Assembly (NCBI GenBank): GCA_032164295.1
Contig: JAJHTX010000004.1
Span: forward strand, 124,001 to 188,000
Length of the DNA stretch: 64,000 nucleotides
Direction: 5' to 3'
DNA from: Inonotus obliquus
Lineage: Eukaryota > Basidiomycota > Agaricomycetes > Hymenochaetales > Hymenochaetaceae
Position 1 is the first letter of the stretch. Every line of letters starts with the position of its first letter. The notes under the pieces are model-generated. The model did not search any database. It was not told the DNA's origin and was given only the letters and a program-made list of their open reading frames with translations. This document shows, piece by piece, positions 1 through 12,119 of this stretch. Made by a program: the position numbers and the translations under genes.

Positions 1-615
1 TACTCCGCCGTACTGTTCTACCTTTATTTCCATTATGGTATATCCATAAGGTAATCCTCGACTTATGTAATTCATTATCCAATGCCCCCAAGCATATGCA
101 GTTCTCTCATTCGTTCCGGCTTGGTCTCGCTTGTAGGCAATGTCGACGTCTACTATAGCTGCGTCGCATCGTTCGTGTCTTCCTTCCTGTGCTACGTTTC
201 GTATTCCGATCATCATTACAAAGTATCCGGCGTCGTAGGATAATACTCGTATCTCCCTTTCATAAGCCTTTTGCATTTGTTGGTTAGGGTCGTAGGTTAG
301 TTCTACAAATCGACGTCGTATCATTATGTCGGCTTGTCCGTTCATTATGTCTCCGTAAGTGATCTCTCTGATTAATTCTCGCATTAGTCCTCCAGCTAGT
401 TCTTTAGCTGGGCGGCACGTGTTGCAACATCGTAGTATATTGCTTCGCGGTGTCGGGGGAACGATGGGCTGTTCTAGTACTTGTATTACTGCCGCTAACC
501 GTTCTTGTATCCAACGTAGGACGCTCATAGTTATTGGCTTATTAATGATGGATAATACTACCTTTCTAACAATACTCGCGATATTCACGTCTTGAGCAGA
601 AACTGTCAATTTCAT
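1..615 (-). CDS. unknown ORF running off the left edge (partial)
   Basis: The minus strand is open from about 669 to the window edge. The first ATG is at 615, giving at least 205 codons with no stop. I do not recognise the protein. Visible pieces are TMSVLRWIQERLAAV, LRCCNTCRPAKELAGG, RRRFVELTYDPNQQM and AYAWGHWIMNY. Codon use is unusual for the window, rich in CGA, GTA and ATA. It begins where the neighbouring hAT transposase should continue into its C-terminal half, so it may belong to another element inserted there or to a chimeric element. Whether it is translated is unknown. Confidence 0.4.
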   Translation of the reverse strand, partial: MKLTVSAQDVNIASIVRKVVLSIINKPITMSVLRWIQERLAAVIQVLEQPIVPPTPRSNILRCCNTCRPAKELAGGLMRELIREITYGDIMNGQADIMIRRRFVELTYDPNQQMQKAYEREIRVLSYDAGYFVMMIGIRNVAQEGRHERCDAAIVDVDIAYKRDQAGTNERTAYAWGHWIMNYISRGLPYGYTIMEIKVEQYGGV

Positions 616-2851
616 TCCGAAAGCATAGAGCTCGTACTTAATAAGAGGATTAATTATATACCAATATATTCAAAAAGTAGTTTCTTACTGAGCATGCAAT
701 GCGTAGATGACCATCGAGTTGGAACATCTAAGATCAGTATTAATGCAACTGTCTCCTTTTTGGTTGCGTCTGTCGAACTGGATTTTAGGTGATTTATCCA
801 TTCTTCTCGACGCTGTGGTGAAAAGCGTATCATCTTGACTAGCTTTCGAAGCTATTTAGAAATTAGTTTATTATATACATAAGAATAAATTTGAGATACC
901 TTCGCAACAGATGTTAGTATCCCTGAGTAATCGTCATCATCTTCACTAGGGTTATCTTCATGTGCAGCTTCGTCATCTTCATCAAGTGGTAATGTATCGT
1001 TTTGGTACGGTTCAGACTGAGTAACTGCGTTTTTCGTAACTCCAATTGCATCAAGAAGCTTTATTACTAATTAGTAAATTGTTTGCGAGAATAGAGAAAT
1101 AAGACACTGACCTGTAATGCGGCAAGATGGACAGTATGTGGCATACATCGCATTCGAGCTTTCTGTGCATCAAATTCAATACCATTTGCTCGCATTTTAA
1201 CTTCTAAACTCTTCAGTAAAGTATCATTGTTTGACGCATTGTCACAATTGATCGCAATAAGCTAAGAAATATATATTGTAATGATTAGTATAGCGTATTA
1301 TAGAATTTATGTTTGCGTACCTTATTCTTCATATCATATCGTTCTAGCGTCTTCCATACTATGTCCCCAAGATTACTTCCAGTATGGCGCCCACTTATCT
1401 CCTCGAAAGTAATAAGCTGTTCGTCTAAATTTCTCTTTATAAGTATTACTTTGTATATTAAAAAGAAACTTACGAAGCTTCCAGTCATTTGAGACAAAAT
1501 GCACAACAATTGCAAGAAATGTGTAACCATTGCTTGATAACCATGCATCAAGAGATAGCACAACCTTCGATTTCAGTGTCTTTTATTTTTGATTAATAGA
1601 TATTATACGTATATAACTAGAAACACGTACCTTCATCTTGTCCTTAAAGAGCCTTTCCTCTTCGTTTCGCATATTTTTTATACAATTCTTAATCGAATCT
1701 GCACCAAGAATTGAAAGCGATGACGGCTGATGATATGTATACTGAAGAAGCCTCCTAAAAAATGGATTTTCCGCCTCAGTGAAAGGTTGGTCGCTTGCAA
1801 CTATCCATTCAACAAGATAACGATGAAATGTATTCTCGTCCCATAATCCCTGTAATTATAGTTAAGTTATGTGACTATATAAAAATTATAAGTCTTACAT
1901 GTCTCTGTTCTGCCTGACGACGGAACATATCTTCAACTGTTAAGTTTACCCCCTCAGAAGTGATTTCTTGCAAACGTTCACGAGAGGGATTAACTAAAAG
2001 TAATATTTAATAGTGTCGATAAAAACGAGTATTTCTATTACTTACCAATTCTCTTCGCAATCTCTGCCTCCTCAACTGTCGGTAGTCGCATCTTAAGAAT
2101 CCGTTTAATGTGCTTATACAGAGGGTATATCTCGACGTGTTTCTCAAGATGTTGAACAAAACCTATAGTAGTAAAGTCAAACTTAATATACGATAATAAC
2201 TCAAATGCGTACATACCCGTTTTCGATGCTTTCATATTAACGGATATCTTAGTTGTATAGTCGCAACGGAGACAGGCATAATACGCTGTTCTCTCATCAA
2301 TACCAGTCCGAGTAAAAAAAAGCAAAGCTGGATCCGCATTTAACTAAGTAATGCAATTAACATGTACACGAGAATAATATGAAAATAAAATTACTTACCT
2401 TAATTTTCTCTCTATCTACGTTCAGCCTTGGTGGTTGAACCATCAACGCATCACTACATTGTACCAAGCTTGCCTGAGAACTACTATTCGTCGTTTTTGC
2501 AGTTGGCAAAGTTGTTTCTATTACGTTTGAGCCTGTCGTCTGTTGAGTCGAACTCTTCTAATACTAGTTAGTAAATGAAATAGCTAAAAATTATATTCTC
2601 ACCGATGACTTGAGCTTGACAGGATACTTAATATGTGGTAAAATCAATGAAGTACGCTAAGAAGAATTTAGTATTTTAGAATAAATGGAATGATTTAAAG
2701 TACTGACCTCTTCCTCATCCGAATCACAAACATATATACTATCATCTCCGTTAACAGGTACTTCAGCAGTTGGACTTGTTTCCGTAGATAACGTTGTCGT
2801 GCTGGGATGGTATTGGCTGTTAAATAACCAAGTACACTCCCACTGAGTCAA
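600..2851 (-). mobile_element. hAT-family transposase, truncated at its C-terminus
   Basis: Minus-strand exons separated by short introns encode a hAT (RICESLEEPER/ZBED-like) transposase. From the N-terminus there is a Ser/Thr-rich leader (about 2851-2700) and a BED zinc finger split by an intron (about 2325-2040, YYACLRCDYT then FVQHLEKH). The RNase-H-like core follows, with VVLSLDAWLSSNGYTFLA, GRHTGSNLGDIVWKTLERYD, NCDNASNNDTLLKSLE and MRCMPHTVHLAAL (about 1560-1100). Further on are an acidic stretch (about 1050-900) and LRKLVKMIRFSPQRR plus ILDVPTRWSSTHCML (about 840-690). After a further exon (IRALCFRNEIDSF) the frame stops near 560. The expected C-terminal hAT dimerisation domain is absent and unknown coding sequence follows. 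The exons read appear open, so loss of the C-terminus is the clear defect. Terminal inverted repeats and the 8-bp target duplication were not identified. Confidence 0.85.
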
Positions 2852-3349
2852 CCGGTCTAATTATCTAGGCGGGTAGTCTTCCCAGTTGTTCGTTGAAGCT
2901 ATGGGCAACTTGTTGTAGTTGGAGGGTTGAGGGATTCGAGTTCAAGTAGAGATGTAGAGTGAGTGAGAGATGAGTCTTTATCCAATTCTCTTGAAAGTGA
3001 GTGATAGGTCACCGTGGGTGAGGAGCAATTAAATTGTCCACACCGAGGTAGGCAATGACAAGCTATGCAGAATAGATGTCAATGTCTAGAGGGACACACA
3101 CACTCGAAGTCTCGAGTTATTAGATATCGACTTTGAGAGGGAGTTTATCACCAATGTCCAATTGGAACAGAGGCGATACAATACCTTTGACTAGTACCAA
3201 ACTAGTCCTTGAGCAATGCAGTTACCCAGTCTTAAGCTGTGGTCAACTGTATGCGACGAAACCTTGACTTGACTTGCAAATGGTGTGACAAGAGGTCACA
3301 GAGTGATGTGAGCTTGTCTTGTTCTGGGGGAGAACTCTGGTGAGTTATT
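2852..3349. other. non-coding stretch next to the hAT element
   Basis: No convincing ORF or RNA gene is seen on either strand. The stretch lies just upstream of the hAT N-terminal exon, so it could include the element's 5' end and promoter, but no inverted terminal repeat was recognised. Confidence 0.4.
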
Positions 3350-3403
3350 CTATGGGGAGTTAATTCTCTATGGGGAGTTAATTCTCTATGGGGAGTTAAT
3401 TCT
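3350..3403. repeat. 18-bp tandem repeat, three perfect copies
   Basis: The unit ctatggggagttaattct occurs three times in a row without mismatch (3350-3367, 3368-3385, 3386-3403). Perfect copies suggest recent slippage or expansion. No coding role is seen. Confidence 0.9.
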
Positions 3404-3576
3404 ATATGCTCCTCTGGGGGGCTACATGCTGGTCCTTAAATACTAATTCCAAGACCAATTTACATAATCCACAGCATAAGCTAAAAATAGATCTGCATCA
3501 ACCACATCATCAAAATTTGATATCTCCTTCCAAAGCTATGCATCAAATACTCCAAATCAAGTGATATGTATCAATG

Positions 3577-3880
3577 TATCAATGAGTTATTTGATGAATG
3601 ATGCGCATCAATGAATTAATTGATGAGTGATGTGCATCAATGCATGATTTGATGAATGATGCGCATCAATGAGTTACTTGATGAATGATGTGCCATCAAT
3701 GAATCAATTGATGAGTCCAGAATATGGTTCAAGGTGATGACCTGATCGATGATCTAATCGATGACTTGATGAATGACCTAATGGATGATATAATCAATTA
3801 CTTGATGGATGAGATAATCGATTACTTAATGGATGAGATAATCGATGACCTAATAAATGATATAATCGATTACCCAGTTT
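3577..3880. repeat. AT-rich minisatellite, 29-bp units then shorter degenerate units
   Basis: About five imperfect 29-bp units built on catcaatgagtt..ttgatgaatgatg occupy roughly 3577-3720. They grade into a 15/30-bp pattern (gatgayntaatcgatna) to about 3880. Each unit contains the inverted pair tcaat/attga. The low-complexity Asp/Ile-rich reading frame across the second part (3724-4011) is a product of the repeat, not evidence for a gene. Confidence 0.8.
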
Positions 3881-5100
3881 GGGCTTATTTGGTTTTTGGT
3901 ATCTGGACTGTGGTCTTTGGTTTTTCCAGAGCGATGTATCGGATGGCTTCTCAGATAAGACCAAATGAATGGTGCAACCGGTGGTTCTTGAACCTTCATT
4001 TCTGCTTCTAGAGCGTGACCATATAAAGAATGGTTTGTTTATCTATCGCCGCTCGAGTTCCTTTTCTGCAATTCTTTGTTCTAATGCCACCTTCACGACT
4101 TCGTGCACGACTTCACCATCTGCTCTGCCACGCTTCTGAACTTCTCAGGCTGACTTTTGTGTATCGTCGCGCTTCCTCTAACCCGATTCAGTGAGTTACT
4201 TTCTCGACACTTTGCGATCTTTATGCTTAATAGCACGAAGAGTATTTGTGGAGACGACTATCATGATCGAGGAGGAGTGGGTCGAGTGGGTACCAGTGCT
4301 TGTTACTAGACGAGTTGTGCTCAATGCTTGATAGTAAGCTTGGCACTTTCCATCGGCTTTCGATTTGCTAACTTGTGTGCAGAATTACGAGTTACTGCGA
4401 CGTCCGATATTTCTTGTTTATCCTTTCTGATGTCCTACTATGTTCTTGCTTCCGATAGTGTAAAGCGTGCCAATATTACGATTGTTTATGTCCAGGCAAT
4501 ATCCTGGCCTGACAACGTATCAGCAGGAGACGTAGCCATAGATGATGTGTCGACACTCAGAGTAGAGTTCAGATTCTTTATCGTGCTTTGATCCTCAGTT
4601 TGTCGCATTTTGGCTGATTTGGTGCGAATGCGTGAACCTTCGACAATTAGAGATTGATCGACCTCTTCATAGTTCTGTCGTTTCAGGCTGACTGAATCTA
4701 CAGACATCTCTAAATTACAGTTAGTGCTTCCCATTGCGACGTAAACAAGTTTCGGGACTTACTCAGCTATGCCTATGTCAACTATCTCAATGAAATATTG
4801 GAGGTTGTGTATGAGCCATCAATCTTCTACTTAATTATATATGCTATTCGGAGCTCTTCCGCGGTCAATTTGCTACACACAGGGCCAGTAAATGTCAGGG
4901 GAGACTAAAATTCAATTGATGTCTATGCTATCGAAACATGTTTTGTACTAAAAGAAAAAAAAAATCGTCAGTCATCCAAAGTCGAATCATAATGAATGGA
5001 CAAGACGTACCTATACCCTAATCCCAGGAACACAAGCCCCATCTACTCCATTTGCTCATAGATCTCCAAAATGGTTGGGGACACTGATCACGATCGCTGG
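3881..5100. other. intergenic, no recognisable gene
   Basis: Only short overlapping ORFs without recognisable domains are present on both strands. No tRNA-like or transposon-like structure was recognised. Confidence 0.4.
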
Positions 5101-5101
5101 T

Positions 5102-5155
5102 AACATGTTGCATTGCTCCGGTGATAAGACGATCCGTATCTGGGATGCTGACTGA
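5102..5155 (+). pseudogene. WD40-repeat fragment
   Basis: One frame reads HCSGDKTIRIWDAD followed by a stop at 5153-5155. This is the second half of a canonical WD40 repeat (SGSxDKTIRIWDA). No coding continuation is visible on either side, so this is an orphan relic, probably from an NLR or other WD40 gene. Confidence 0.5.
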
Positions 5156-5218
5156 TGCTGAGGGATGTTAACGCAAGGCCAAGAGTGCCCGGGTCTGTGA
5201 GCTGAGATGGCCATGACA

Positions 5219-5320
5219 AAAGAGGGAGGGAGGGCGAGGGCGAGGGCGAGGGCGAGGGTGAGGGAGGGAGGGGAGGGAAGTGAGAGAGTGAGGGGGTGGG
5301 GTGGGGTGGGGTGGGGAAAC
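5219..5320. repeat. G-rich tandem tract (GAGGGC and GGGGT repeats)
   Basis: On the plus strand, runs of GGG recur every few bases. An array of gagggc units at about 5230-5260 is followed by gagggaggg and then four ggggt-type units (about 5296-5317). The tract has many more than four G3 runs with 1-3 base loops, the pattern expected of a G-quadruplex. ORFs crossing it on both strands are low-complexity artefacts. Confidence 0.85.
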
Positions 5321-5432
5321 GACTGCGCACGCACTAGACTCACCGGATCAGCGGATCCAGTCCCGATTACCCCGATTATACCTTATACGGATTATTCTCC
5401 ATATAAGGTATTTTTTCCCCACCTCCATACGG

Positions 5433-5460
5433 ATACGGAACGTATATATACGTTCCGTAT
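5433..5460. repeat. perfect 28-bp palindrome within a tatacgg-rich segment
   Basis: Positions 5433-5446 (atacggaacgtata) are exactly mirrored by 5447-5460 on the opposite strand, with no spacer. Surrounding bases 5380-5545 contain further smaller palindromes (such as atacggccgtat) and repeated tatacgg motifs. The element type is unknown. Confidence 0.85.
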
Positions 5461-5549
5461 ATCTTCCTCTTGCTGGCTCATACGATACGGCCGTATTGCG
5501 TATACGGCTCTCCGTATACGCACCATATGCATACGGTCGGAACACTAGC

Positions 5550-5830
5550 CACGATGCTCTCAAGGGTCACGTGAACGCAACTGGGCACCCGGTACGCTTT
5601 CATTCACAAGTTTCAGTCTCATGCACATGCACAGATCTGCGACTGCGAGGAAAGGAGAGCAAGTTAATTGGTATTAGAAAACATAGAAAATAGCAAGGGG
5701 ATAAGTTATATGTAAGATTGACTAGTACTAGATATTCCGGGTAGACATTAACCGCGTGTCGAGTCCATCTGGTAGAGGGTGCCATAGACGAAAATATATC
5801 CCCTATTTTGACCTTTTGAGCCATGTATTA
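5550..5830. other. degenerate copy of the 5' flank of the 9.7/11.9-kb paralogues
   Basis: The string agggtcacgtg(a/g)acgc is shared by 5563-5577 and about 9861-9875. Downstream there is looser similarity (5700-5760 against 10125-10185: ttatatg..gtaagat.g, then gg.agacatt). A CACGTG E-box is kept at both places (5568-5573 and 9866-9871). This suggests an eroded third copy of the duplicated unit, but the similarity is weak and was judged by eye. Confidence 0.3.
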
Positions 5831-6016
5831 GATAATCTAGCTTAAATCGGACAGATACTTACGTCCACTCACTATTAATGCATATAGAACCCCCGTCCCA
5901 GATACACTTGTACAGTCATAAAATAGATGGACAGATATACTATGTGAATACCTGTGTGAGTTTGGCAATAGATAACCTGTGTAGAACTATTTCGGACAGC
6001 ACAAGGCACATATTTG

Positions 6017-6080
6017 TGACATAATGTAGATTGAAAGTCCGCTCATTCTGACATAATTTGGGTTGAAAGTCCGCTCAAAT
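6017..6080. repeat. 32-bp direct repeat, two diverged copies
   Basis: tgacataatgtagattgaaa..gtccgctca at 6017-6048 is followed immediately by a second copy, tgacataatttgggttgaaa..gtccgctca, at 6049-6080. It lies just beyond the decayed 3' end of the ubiquitin-protease pseudogene. Confidence 0.8.
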
Positions 6081-6179
6081 TACAAATCTTCACTTTATTA
6101 GAAATAAATAAATAAATACAAATAATGTATGTTTACACATTTTGTGACACGAATTAATATTAATGGAAAGCGAGTCCTG

Positions 6180-7600
<1,421 letters not shown>

Positions 7601-8379
7601 TAAGAAAGATCTAGAAGAGTAAGTAAGATACGAATAGGGAGTGATTCCTCTGTAGAGGGTGTGGGAGTAAGGGAAGGTGTTTGCGGGGCAAGCGACATGG
7701 TGGCAAGAAGTTAAGAGAGGGCACGCACGGTGGCACACATGTGCAATGCGTTGAAGTCAAATCTGACCTCGACGCGTCCATACTAGATCGACAGAGGGAA
7801 TATATGATCATCTGACACAAGCTGCACCAGATAATGTAGTGTTATCTACCAACTGACTGCAATAGACTTTCTCTGGGTAAACAGCTATACGTAAACAAAG
7901 ACCATTTGATTCTATCTTGTCCACACTTCGTCTAGATGATCTGCGAGTGATACTTTGATAGATGAACAAAGTAGGTATCTTTTCGTCTAAACTGCAAATG
8001 AGACAGACAAACTATTTCTGATTTTGACGATACTTCTCCATGTGACCTTCGTTTATCTGGACAGCCTCTACCAGATGGACCCGACACGCAGTAATTGCGT
8101 TGAGATAGCAGATCGGATAGCAAAGAGATATCGATACATGATGACAGCAATACAAAGACAGCACAAAGATAGGAGTGTAACAAAGAGATAGAACCTGATG
8201 AAGTGACTCCAAGTAAGGTACAAATGATGTCGGATTAACGTAATGTGGGTCGTGCGATGCGGAATAATGAATTGAATCCGAGTCTAATCCAAACGAGGAG
8301 TCCACGTGTGATAGTCGTGCACGAGAGAAAGAATGCAGAGTGGTGGAATAGAGTTGGGTGGCGTTGTCCTCCCGCCTAT
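7601..8379. other. intergenic, no recognisable gene
   Basis: Only short ORFs lie here. From about 8240 it contains the 3' flank of the following minus-strand gene, recognisable because a similar flank follows the paralogue at 10.37 kb. Confidence 0.4.
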
Positions 8380-9718
8380 TTAGATCTCACTGAAGCCCTC
8401 GAACTTCCCGTCCCAAGACCACCATATCATCTCACCCCCGTCCCCCTTATCGTTGCCTCCCAGTGCTGCGGCAACATCGAATGGATCGCCACTGACAGCA
8501 CCTTGAGACTGGACGCGGACATGGTTGGTCTTGACTCCCCCTCTAAGTGCCTTGCCCATCATGGTTGTCCGATCAGTAGTCGTCCGTCCTGGTTGGGTTG
8601 TATCGTTAAGTGACTTTGCGGAAGTTTCAGTATAAGGCTGATCAACTTCTGTGGGTTCGCTGAACCCGTGTAGCAGCGGATCCAGATCTCTCCCGAGGTT
8701 TTGACGAGGTGTCCAGGATGGATGAGAGAATGACCGGGGCGCACGAAGGAGGACATGTGTATACGTGGGTCCTATAAGGAAGAATGTCTATGTTAGAGAA
8801 GATATCATTGAAATGGGGATGGACGCACGGATATTAAGAGCTAGACCCGTCTCTGGGTCCGAATTAGCAATTGCCAGAGCGCGGGCGAGTTTACGCTCGG
8901 CTTCACAGAGATCCACTTCTGTGTCCTCGAAGAAAGAGGAATCGTCGTCATCAGTGATCTCCCCTTTCTCAGAGTCAATCTCAGAGACCTCTAGGTCCCA
9001 TTCATCGTCTGAATGAGGTTGACTTTCAGTTTCAGCGTCGCCACAAAGTTCCTCCAAGCCGTTATCGTCCGAACCCGAGTCCTTTCCGAACCTAGGTTCA
9101 GGATCATACGGATCCACGCGAACACCGTCAAGTTCTAATATGACGCGTGCTCGAGCGGCATTCAGGCTCGTCGGGGAGGGTCCTAAGACAATTGCCAAAT
9201 GTGCCTTTGCTAGCTCCGGGTTGTGACTAGCGCGACTAGCATCAGTTGCCCGTGCAAAAGCCACGGCGAGAGCGGTGAACGTGGAACCGAGGTCTCCGGA
9301 GAGGACGTCGAGGCCAGCGAGTAACTTCTCGGCTTTCTCAGTTGGTGAATCGCTGAACGCATTTTTACGAGCTGAGAAACCGGACTACCAGGTACTTGTT
9401 AGCATCCTTCAAGCCGCGGAGGTGGGTTAACCTGGTGACTTACACCGGGACCTGACTCTTCAGAAAGAGCACGAATCCGAGCAAACAGATTACTGGCCGG
9501 GTAGCCATGACATTGCCGATGCAATATGCATCTACCGTGGTACTGGGGAAGCGAGGCTTCGTTTCCTTTTCCCATTCGTCCACATCGTCTTCCCAGGGTG
9601 GTGAAGACGCGAGCTTTTCACCTAACGTCGTGCTCTTGATGCACCCCCCTGTTAGGGGTGGAGTGCGATCAGGGCACGCAAGCACCGGTCTACTAACCGG
9701 CGCACTTTCCTCTTCCAT
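8380..9718 (-). CDS. uncharacterised acidic protein, paralogue A (possibly defective)
   Basis: Three exons: 9718-9446, 9384-8829 and 8771-8380 (about 406 aa with the splice choice that keeps the frame open). The N-terminal exon is Pro/Ser-rich and ends in a hydrophobic segment (VICLLGFVLFLKSQVP). The middle exon carries HLAIVLGPSPTSLNAARARV and a long Asp/Glu/Ser tract. The last exon carries PTYTHVLLRAPRSFSHPSW and ends EMIWWSWDGKFEGFSEI. I do not recognise the family. Paralogue B (10467-11930) has the same exon plan. Using the splice sites homologous to B gives VPVSQLVKM and then a one-base frameshift. Only a donor two bases upstream (gtgtaagt) rescues the frame, at the cost of the conserved QLVKM. 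The gene may therefore be defective. The start is aligned with B. Confidence 0.6.
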
Positions 9719-9845
9719 TGGTAGAATTGGTAGAAGTAGAGATGTGAGGAGCAGCGGAACAAAGTGGTAGAGGATGAAATACAAAGCTGAAGCAACGGGC
9801 GCGGATCTCCTGATTTTTATAGTATAATTTATAGCTCGCGTTTTC

Positions 9846-9885
9846 CGAGCCACGATCAGAAGGGTCACGTGGACGCGACTCCGTG
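9846..9885 (-). promoter_or_regulatory. possible upstream E-box region of paralogue A
   Basis: A CACGTG palindrome at 9866-9871 lies about 150 bp upstream of the inferred start. A matching site is present in the similar segment at 5568-5573. In paralogue B the equivalent stretch (about 12060-12085) reads gtcacatgcgcgcgacgtg, a broken version. A bHLH-type site is only an inference. Confidence 0.25.
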
Positions 9886-10466
9886 CCGTGGCTTGACTCG
9901 GCATGGTCCTCCGATGATAAATCCTTCAGTCTCCTGACAGCCTGACGCTCCGAGGATTAGCGACCTAAATACCTGTGTGGAATAAAAAAGCGATAATATA
10001 ATTGGGTCTGATCTCCAATCGAATGAGGTTGGCTTGCGAGACAACGAATCCGACTCGGAGAGGCAGAGAAAGAGAACGTGTTGTTTTTTGGAGAGGAGAA
10101 TAATCGTAATTAGAAAGGGAATAGATTATATGCATGTAAGATCGGGTATACATACTGGGAAGACATTGTGTTAGGGACGTGTTTGGGATACATAGCATGT
10201 CGCGGTGCATGGGTGATCCGCCACAAAGCAATAGAACGAAAAAAAGCGATACATGCGATGGTAGAAAGAGAATACAGAGGCAGGGAAAAACATTATAAAT
10301 CATCAAAAGAAATCGTAAGAGACCGAACCCCGATGTAGCAAGTTGCAGATGATGTGCGTGGTGCGAAGTGATTCCTTATCCAAGTCGAATCCAAAGAGTA
10401 CGTGTGGTGGTCCTGAAGTTGTCAATGCAGACAAAGAGAGTTGGGTGGCGTCATCTTCCCGCCCAT

Positions 10467-11930
10467 TCAAATATCTGTGAAGCCCTCAAGCCTCCCATCC
10501 CACGACCACCAGATCATTTCATCCTCGTCCTCTTCGTTACGGTCCTCGTCCTCTGGGCTATATGGTTTGATATCTGTTGCTCTACTACGCAGGGATCCAG
10601 AATCGATAGCACCCCTGGACTGAATCCGGACATAGTCCGTCTTGACCTTTCCATGTTCTTGTCGCTGTCTGCCTATCTTTCCAGGCGTAGCAACGGAAGT
10701 CGAAGAGCATTTGGCAGGCTCTTCAAACTCACGCAGAAGTATATCCATGTCCCGTGTGATGTGCTGACACGGTATCCAAGACGGATGCGAGAACCGACGG
10801 GGAGCACGAAGTAGTATGTGAGTGTATGTAGGTCCTATAAAAGCGGAGTGCATCAGAGAAAGAGATTGGAGAAACGGATGGATGGAGACGCACGGATGTC
10901 AGTAGCCATGCCCAGATCCGGATCGGAATTGGCCATTGTCAAGGTCCGCGAAAGATTTCGCTCAGCCAAGCTAATATCCGCTTCCATGTTCTCACAAGCC
11001 GCTGAAGATGCCTCATCTTCAGATACGTCTCCATCCTCATCCGACTCGTACTCAGATTCCTCTGAGTCTGAGTCTAAGACAGAGGTAGGAAGGCTCCCCG
11101 CGTCGTTAGATACACATTCGCCATCTTCGCCATCGGGTACGTTGGCCACCGGGACTGGCTGAGGAACCGGACCGCGACGCTCCTGGAGTGGTTCACGTCC
11201 AGATGATCGTCCAAGTCGCGCGATGCCGGCATGGGTGTTCTCCTTTAAGCCCTCGTTTATTACATTGGTGGCTTCATTCTCTGCGTTTACAGAAACAGAG
11301 ACTCGCTGGGCCACACGGAAGCCATCCAATTCCAGAACAACACGCGCCCGAGCGGCGCTCATGCTCGTTGGAGATGGACCTAGGATAATAGCTACATGCG
11401 ATTTTTCCAGATTAGCCTTACGGTCGGTGCGGCTTGCAGCTTGTCCAAAGGCCACAGCAAGGGCAGTGAAAGTGGATACAAGGTGGGAGGAGAAAACGTC
11501 AAAGGAGGTTAGCAGCGCGTCCAGCTTCTTGTTAGACGCGTCGTCTTCCAGGGAATGCATTTTCACCAGCTGTATAACAGGCCTGTCCATATAGAATCAG
11601 CGATTCTGGACCATAGAAGCAGATGTAATGTGAGACTTACAACGGGATCTGACTCTTCACAAACAGGACGAAGCCGAGCACGCAAGTTACCAACCTAGAA
11701 GCCATGACCGAGCCAAGACTGTCTACCTCAACCTTTGTAGATGGGAAGTGTGGCTTTGCTTCCTCCTCCACGGTGGCCGCATCTCCTCTCCGAGTCTGGG
11801 ATGGAGGGGAGATACGCTTCTCCCCGAGCGGCGTGCGCTTTGTACCAACCAATACCGGGGACGGGGCAGGGGAGATGGTGGCAAGGACCGGTCTAAGCGG
11901 AGTCCGTGTCTTGGTCTGGTCTTCGCTCAT
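10467..11930 (-). CDS. uncharacterised acidic protein, paralogue B
   Basis: Exons 11930-11641, 11582-10894 and 10834-10467 join in frame to 448 aa. Introns have GTAAGT..CAG and GTGCGT..TAG borders. Residues about 75-110 include a hydrophobic stretch (LVTCVLGFVLFVKSQIPLP) running into VIQLVKMHSLEDD. Next come FSSHLVSTFTALAVAFGQAA and SHVAIILGPSPTSMSAARAR, a roughly 70-residue acidic Ser/Asp/Glu region, and PTYTHILLRAPRRFSHPSW. The C-terminus is EMIWWSWDGRLEGFTDI. I do not recognise the family. The conserved ends and the variable acidic middle, shared with paralogue A, suggest structured N- and C-terminal modules joined by a disordered linker. It looks intact. A and B arose by tandem duplication including the 3' flank. 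An ATG further upstream (12095) is possible, but alignment with A favours 11930. Confidence 0.75.
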
Positions 11931-12119
11931 AGAAGAAGTAGAATGAGGTGGATTTTCAGAGAAAACAGTGAACGGCATCACGGAGTGAGTGGAAGATGAA
12001 GTACAAGTGCAAAGTGAAGATCTCACAATCTTATAGCCATGCACCAAGCCACGCTGATCGACGGTCACATGCGCGCGACGTGACATGTTTATCAACTTGA
12101 ATCACAGAGTATCTGTCTG

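Noticed and set aside
2852..3480. Possible LTR of a retrotransposon before the hAT element
   Set aside because: No repeated partner, primer-binding site or polypurine tract could be identified in the window.
3724..4011. ORF rich in Asp, Ile and Met
   Set aside because: It is the translation of an AT-rich tandem repeat with no similarity to a protein family.
5056..5693. Overlapping ORFs on both strands across the G-rich tract
   Set aside because: Low-complexity translations (Arg/Ala and Pro/Ser runs) of the simple repeat.
8245..8613. Plus-strand ORF over the last exon of paralogue A
   Set aside because: Antisense to an exon conserved with paralogue B.
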